Assembly: GCA_000934455.1 (NCBI GenBank)
Contig: KN889206.1
Coordinates: 22,716 to 50,034 of the forward strand
DNA from: Apostichopus parvimensis
Lineage: Eukaryota > Echinodermata > Holothuroidea > Aspidochirotida > Stichopodidae
Length of the DNA stretch: 27,319 nt
Reading direction: 5' to 3'
Shown here: positions 22,736 through 27,319 of the stretch, piece by piece
Layout of the letters: each line of letters starts with the position of its first letter
Numbering within the stretch: position 1 is the stretch's first letter
Translations under genes and position numbers: made by a program
The notes under the pieces: generated by a model
The model's input: the letters and a program-made list of their open reading frames with translations, nothing else
Database searches by the model: none
What the model was told of the DNA's origin: nothing

Positions 22736-23459
22736 AACAGCATTTTGCGTTTTGTAGGCCGTTTTCCACTTTCTTGACAAGCCCATCGAGTGTTTTACAT
22801 ATATCAATCACAAAACAGCAAACTAAAATATTAGCCAAGTTTTCCCTGCCAAAAGCGTCCATTGGCGAGTTATTAAGGACATTTGCTGATAATGAGAAAA
22901 GTGTCGTCCGACAATTTACACATTTAAAATTAACCGCAAACAGTTCCTCCAACCCACCAATTTGAATTCAACCAATCAAAGATGCAGGTTTGGTAATGAG
23001 CCGTTGCTAAAAGTAGATTCAAAACGTCGAGTTTGTAACTTGGTACAACCAGCGAGCTGGACTCTAACAACTGCCTATCTCTGCTGATTCGTACTAGGTC
23101 AGGACGGCTACCCTCAACCATGCAACTCACACAAAAGACTAAGGGTCACATCACTTGCACAACGACTAATGTCATATCTGATATATTGTACAGTTTGCGG
23201 CATCCAGTATGTTGGCGAAACCAAAACCACCCTCAAGAAGCGATTCTATGGTCACAGATACACAGTCAACACCATGAAGACTGAGACCCCAGTTGGAGAA
23301 CACTTTAACCTTCCCAACCATACCATTAACGACATGTCCCTACAGGTAGTCATTAGGTAGTCGACCTGACCTAGTACAAACCAGCAGAGAGAGGCTGTGA
23401 ATGGTACGCCTTCCTACCATTCAACATCATGGGCTCAACATTCAGGAAGGACATGTCTA

Positions 23460-23700
23460 ACTTTTCTTATTCCCCCTCCTTCTCCCCTTACCCATCCCCT
23501 TCCCCACTCAGTCCTCTTCTCATAGCTCTCTTCAACTTTTTTTAACCACACTTTTCTGTCTTTGTCCTTCTCCAGTTTATTCCCTACCCCCTTCCCTTAA
23601 TCCTCTCTTTTTACCTCCACTGTTTATCTCCTACCTCTTCTCTTCACCTGTTGGTTTCTTTCTGTATTCTCTCCATCCATTGTCTACTAACCCCCTTACA
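23460..23700. repeat. Pyrimidine-rich tract after the GIY-YIG remnant
   Basis: About 240 bases made mostly of C and T on the plus strand, with many CCTTC, CCCC and TCTC words, lie between the GIY-YIG remnant and the right-hand direct repeat. This position suggests a 3' untranslated part of the same element. Confidence 0.6.
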
Positions 23701-23735
23701 TATATCTCTTTGTGTTATCTAGTCGTCAAAATCAT

Positions 23736-24475
23736 GGGCGATGAATACCATGCAGTGCTGGTTACTTATCTTACCGATTTAAAAGTAACATCTAAATAGA
23801 ATTGTTGTTCGCTACCGTCATAAATCATTGACTAAGGCAGACTGTACGCACTGTGAAGGAATCGGTCGTTGTTAGCAGGGTTGTACTAATTTTGCAGTTC
23901 CAAAAGAATAAAGTTAATTATATGGACTAAAAGAGGAAGTTCAAATGACTATGACGGGTAGAAGTGAACGTTGTATTTAATCAGTATTAGTCTTTAAGGA
24001 CAACTCTAAAGTTAATATTTCTGAAAACCAATATTTTACCCGTTGGCTGCTATTCAAGTTAGGTATACATATAACAGAACTATGCACTGGATTGCTAAAA
24101 CAGATGTACATTAGTTTAAGACTTTTGTCAACAGAAAATGCAGTCAATAAATATATACCGGGCAAGTAAGATGTGCAATCTACACATATTTCTACACTTT
24201 ACTATATTACATTACTGCGTAATCGAAGTATATAGATATGACTGTAGATTTTAGAAATCCACTTCGTCTATGAGCACTATAAAACACACAACAATAATTG
24301 ACGTATTCAGAAAACGTGAGTTATTCCATTCGCTATACAATGCACCATCGTGCATAAAGGTACTCACCTGGTTGAGTTAGGTTACACGGAAAGTGGGTGT
24401 TATAACCTAATAACGCAGGTATCTCGTCCCATCCGCTATACTAAGCAAGTGTGTTTAAATTAATGCAGTGCTGTT
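23736..24475. repeat. Direct repeat, right copy, interrupted
   Basis: Part A' (23736-23973) and part B' (24384-24475) match the left copy, but here about 410 bases (23974-24383) separate them. Either the right copy received an insertion or the left copy lost this part. No inverted termini were seen at the edges of the extra segment. Confidence 0.7.
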
Positions 24476-24629
24476 TAAATTCACTCAACGCAATTAAAAA
24501 GCACACAGTAGAGGTGTTTGCATGGTTAACGGTGTATTAATGAACATCAAATAAGGTTACATGGTACGAGATGAAATAAAAACTGAAGTTGGATAGCATT
24601 GGCGGTGAAGGATTAAATGATCTTTAATT

Positions 24630-25715
24630 TCTTCACTCACCCCCCCCCCCCTTTCAACATGTTTTAAGCAATGTTGTCATCTTTGCAATAAAAGTAATAA
24701 ACATGAAGGGAAAGCAACAGCAAGGTACATCAGGTGACTGTCTTGCATATATGAAAGTCTTCAAAAAAGTAATCATGATGGTGTAATATTTGCCCCGACC
24801 ATCTCCCCCACCCCTACACACACGCTTCTTTAAAATGTTACAGCTGTTTCTTCTGTAAGCTTTTTATTCAGCTGCATGTAATAATATATGGAAGGTAACA
24901 ACAACAAAAATAAAATCAACAGTGACAGTGTTGTGTCTATCAAAGTCTCCATGGAGTGATGATTAAAATTCCCTTCTAACCTTCCTTCCCATTCTCCACA
25001 CAATCCCTTTCAAAATGTAAGAACTGTTTGAACTATGGTAACAACTAACTGTTTGTCAACAAAAGTAATGGACATGAAAGGATAGCAATGAAACAACAAA
25101 AAAACAGCAGTGGCAGTGTTATATATATTTGATAGTCTTCATAATAAAATATCCAACTGTGCTTTCACTTCCCCACCCCACCCCCCCACTCACCCAAAAA
25201 AAATCGAATTCCTCCACACCCTTCTTCAAAAGTCACAGCTGTTAATTGTGTTAAAACTGATGTTGTCAATGCAAGTACTAAAAATAAAAGGAAGCAACAA
25301 GAAGAAAATACATAAGCAGTGTCATTTGTGATATATAAAGTATACATCAAATGATGCCAAATCCCTCACTCTCCTACCCTTCACACACCCTCCATTAAAA
25401 ATCGTACACTTGTTTATTATATATAATTCTCATCGTGTCAAGTTATGTAAATTCCTTGAATAAAAAATAACAACGACAAAGGTCAACAGTGATGGAGCTG
25501 CACTTAAGGAAGTCTTCAAAGAATGTCTCAAGTTTCAATTCCTCCACTGCCCCCCCCCCACCCTACCCTCATTACGATGGTACAATCTCTTGCAATGGAG
25601 TTGTATCACACCAGCATATGTTCTAATCTTCGCAAACTAATAACAGTAAGCATGAAAGGAGAAAGAAAGAACAATCAGCTCATCAGTGACGCAATGCCAG
25701 CTGTGAGCATGATCT
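24630..25715. repeat. Diverged tandem array, about six units of roughly 180 bases
   Basis: Each unit has the same order of parts: a C-rich block, then a CA.AAAATG.TACAGCTGTT-like box, then TTGTCAA/AAAAGTAATAAACATGAA.GGAAGCAACA, then AACAGTGACAGTGTT-like sequence, then AAAGTCTTCA. C-rich blocks start at about 24640, 24803, 24970, 25150, 25360 and 25540. The ACAGCTGTT box or its variants occurs at about 24657, 24837, 25016, 25229, 25401 and 25576. The AGTCTTCA box occurs at about 24756, 24944, 25134, 25340 (poor) and 25511. Units differ markedly, so the array is old. Open frames within it (25110-25331, 25523-25717 plus; 25165-25350 minus) are by-products. Confidence 0.75.
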
Positions 25716-25800
25716 GAAGCTTAACAGTTTATCACAGAAAAAAAATCAAATTAACCAAAACTCTTTAACAAGTAAAAAGCACCATCATCAACATTCCCAT

Positions 25801-26081
25801 TTACAAGTTTTTAAGTTTCGTGATGACATTGTTAACTTGTCTAGAAGGCTGAAGCAGCATTTTAAGCAGTATGATTTCCATGAAGAGAAAAAAAGTGTTT
25901 GACCCCTTAGGGTAAGCCATATCGAATGTATTATACGTGGATATCAACGTAGCCAAGGCGGTTACGGCATCACATCTCCTCCCAAATACCTCTTTTTCAG
26001 CAACAATTTGGAATGACTCTGCCGTTAGTGGACTTGAACCATGCCAAACCACCACTGAGATTTTACTTTCGTTCCACGTTT
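25801..26081 (-). pseudogene. C-terminal coding fragment of an uncharacterised protein family
   Basis: The minus-strand frame is open from 26079 and ends with a stop at about 25801. It encodes about 92 residues, including WHGSSPLTAESFQIVAEKEV, then ALATLISTYNTFDMAYPKGS, NTFFLFMEIILLKM, and finally VNNVITKLKNL at the C terminus. The pattern (hydrophobic helix, Y..F...YPK, F.F.....L, then a basic-hydrophobic end V..V..KL.NL) matches my recollection of the tail shared by many uncharacterised fish and invertebrate proteins, often predicted from repeat-derived or zinc-finger-containing genes. I cannot name a function. A TAA lies in frame just upstream (26080-26082), with no ATG between, so this is either a last exon or a decayed fragment. 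No earlier exon is recognisable up to the window end. Confidence 0.45.
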
Positions 26082-27319
26082 AATTACTTTAACCAGTACC
26101 TCATAAGTAAGTACAGTGTAACAAAAGATTAATATGATCGGTATCCATATTTTTTTTTTCGATTTCGGGAGAGATTTGTTGTTGCAAAGTTCAAAAAACA
26201 TACTGGTGAACTTTTGTCAATAAGCTACTTTCTAGTGTTGTAGTACTCGAAAAGCACTTGGCACTCGAATGGCACTCAAACACGTTTTTCAAAAGATCGG
26301 TACGCGCAGTAAGTGAACAGTAGTCGTACTCGTCATTTCATACCAGCTCTCTGATGCTTAAATACTCTTACTTATACTCGACTCACTGTTGTTTGATACC
26401 ATTGTATTTGGTCAAATCTTTAACAACCAGAACAATTTACTTCTTCTAAGCATATATACTACTTTCACATCAATAACCAGAGTACAACCCATGATTAATT
26501 TACTTGGACTGGCCCATGAGTTTCTTCAAGAAACATAACAAACATAACTTGCAGCCTATTGACCTTTTATCTAAAAACAACTTATAAATAATACTGGAGT
26601 AAACATTCAAATAACAGCTGTTAGAAGTCACTTAGATCATGAAAACAGGGACTACGTACAGCTTTTGGCTGAATAATGATAAATAATAACTGCTTAAATT
26701 AAGTTTGTTCTGTAAAGTTCCGCAGCTAAACTCGAAGAAATCTTCATATCTTTCCACAAAACAAACCCAAAATGCTTTGACTATAAGAAATATAGCCTGT
26801 GATAGGAGAAGAAGCACTTAAAGAAGCATCTTAAAACATCAGCTAACAGAGGAACTGAGTAAAGTTTTCTTCTGATTGAATGTTGTTTGAAATTCTTCAA
26901 GTAATCAATCAAGTTACCCGTCAAGATAACTGATGATACAAAAAATATCACTGTAGCCTATTGAAATCTAAGTCACTTCAGCGTTATTTAAAGTAGGTTC
27001 ATTTGAAAAGACGTTACAAAGGCTTTACGTCATCAGTGTACTAATTTAGTAACTGACGTGTCCTTGCTATTGTAGAAGTATGAGCTCTGCCTCGGTTGGA
27101 TAATTATGAACTACTACAAAAAGGTACAAATACAGGTATATAAGTGTGCATCACACATCAGTTTTACGACAGGTTTTAACACGGCCATCACCGTAATACA
27201 TGAAGTAGTGGATGTGTTTCCCGGCATGGGTTTATATTTCGGATTGATGTCTGCCCAAGTTGGATATATTTACTGGTTTTGTCATTGAATTTCGATGTTG
27301 CCACAGTTACCATGGCTTT
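26082..27319. other. Spacer with a possible hAT-like terminus
   Basis: At about 26232-26290 the sequence TAGTGTTGTAGTACTCG is followed by several ACTCG words. This resembles the CAGTGTTGTAGTACTCG starts of some hAT-type nonautonomous elements. ACTCG words continue to about 26385, but no matching inverted terminus or 8-base target duplication is visible. The remaining frames (26632-26817 minus; 27106-27288 plus) show no domain. Confidence 0.35.

Larger units (their letters stand above)
22394..24475 (+). mobile_element. Broken Penelope-like element with GIY-YIG domain, flanked by direct repeats
   Basis: Inside the repeat pair lies a GIY-YIG endonuclease remnant at about 23100-23440. Its hallmark is YLIYCTVCGIQYVGETKTTL, with the GIY-like YLI, the YVG, the Arg of KKRFYGHR and the Glu of VGEHFNLPNH. 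A Cys/His-rich stretch comes before it. This combination is diagnostic of the C-terminal endonuclease of Penelope-like elements, which couple it to a telomerase-like reverse transcriptase. No reverse transcriptase motifs are visible, so the element is incomplete as well as broken, with several frame breaks. A pyrimidine-rich tract (23460-23700) follows, and then the right-hand repeat. The two-copy open stretch at 22714-22965 is not assigned. Divergence between the flanking repeats suggests an old insertion. Confidence 0.65.

Noticed and set aside
22714-22965. 83-codon frame as an intact part of the Penelope-like element
   Set aside because: Both strands are open here and neither peptide shows a known motif, so it cannot be assigned.
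24630-25715. CRISPR-like array
   Set aside because: Units are about 180 bases and diverged throughout, with no short identical repeats or unique spacers, and the DNA is clearly eukaryotic.
26025-26045. tRNA-like B box (reverse complement GGTTCAAGTCC)
   Set aside because: No matching A box or cloverleaf, and it lies inside the protein-like frame at 25801-26081.

Overview
The window reads as a piece of AT-rich metazoan nuclear genome from a draft assembly, with one 485-base run of N. Signs of a eukaryote are the very low coding density, a tRNA-derived SINE in two copies, a 5'-truncated LINE, a Penelope-like retroelement remnant, a decayed TRIM-type gene, poly-purine/pyrimidine runs and long AT-rich spacers. 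The mix (TRIM-like gene decay, Penelope-like GIY-YIG domain, C/G runs, tRNA-SINE) would fit a marine invertebrate, for example an echinoderm, hemichordate, cephalochordate or lophotrochozoan. The sequence alone does not let me choose among them.

Layout, left to right. 1-3557 is AT-rich spacer holding a SINE (1656-1895, minus strand), a short dispersed repeat (870-970) and a 38-base duplication. 3558-6400 holds two unrelated tandem duplications, one of about 135-165 bases and one of about 400 bases. 6401-9588 is spacer with a repeat-like patch near 8300-8570. 9646-9802 is a candidate orphan exon ending at a consensus splice donor. 10417-11597 is a TRIM-like pseudogene (B-box, coiled coil, propeller-like tail) on the plus strand. 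12344-12828 is an assembly gap, and it hides the 3' end of a minus-strand LINE whose reverse transcriptase covers 12829-13970.

13971-22393 is gene-poor, with the second SINE copy (19442-19678, minus), a second copy of the 870-970 repeat, an AT microsatellite and a cluster of ACGTG motifs. 22394-24475 is a composite: a pair of roughly 345-base direct repeats surrounds a broken Penelope-like remnant carrying a GIY-YIG domain. 24630-25715 is a diverged tandem array of about six units of roughly 180 bases. 25801-26081 (minus) is a C-terminal coding fragment of an uncharacterised family. The rest is spacer with one possible hAT-like terminus.

No intact multi-exon host gene and no operon-like or defence-like system is visible. 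The genes do not form a shared pathway: the window looks like accessory, repeat-rich intergenic or intronic DNA. The best leads are the repeat structures around the Penelope-like remnant, the 180-base array, and the SINE family with its conserved hairpin before the tail.
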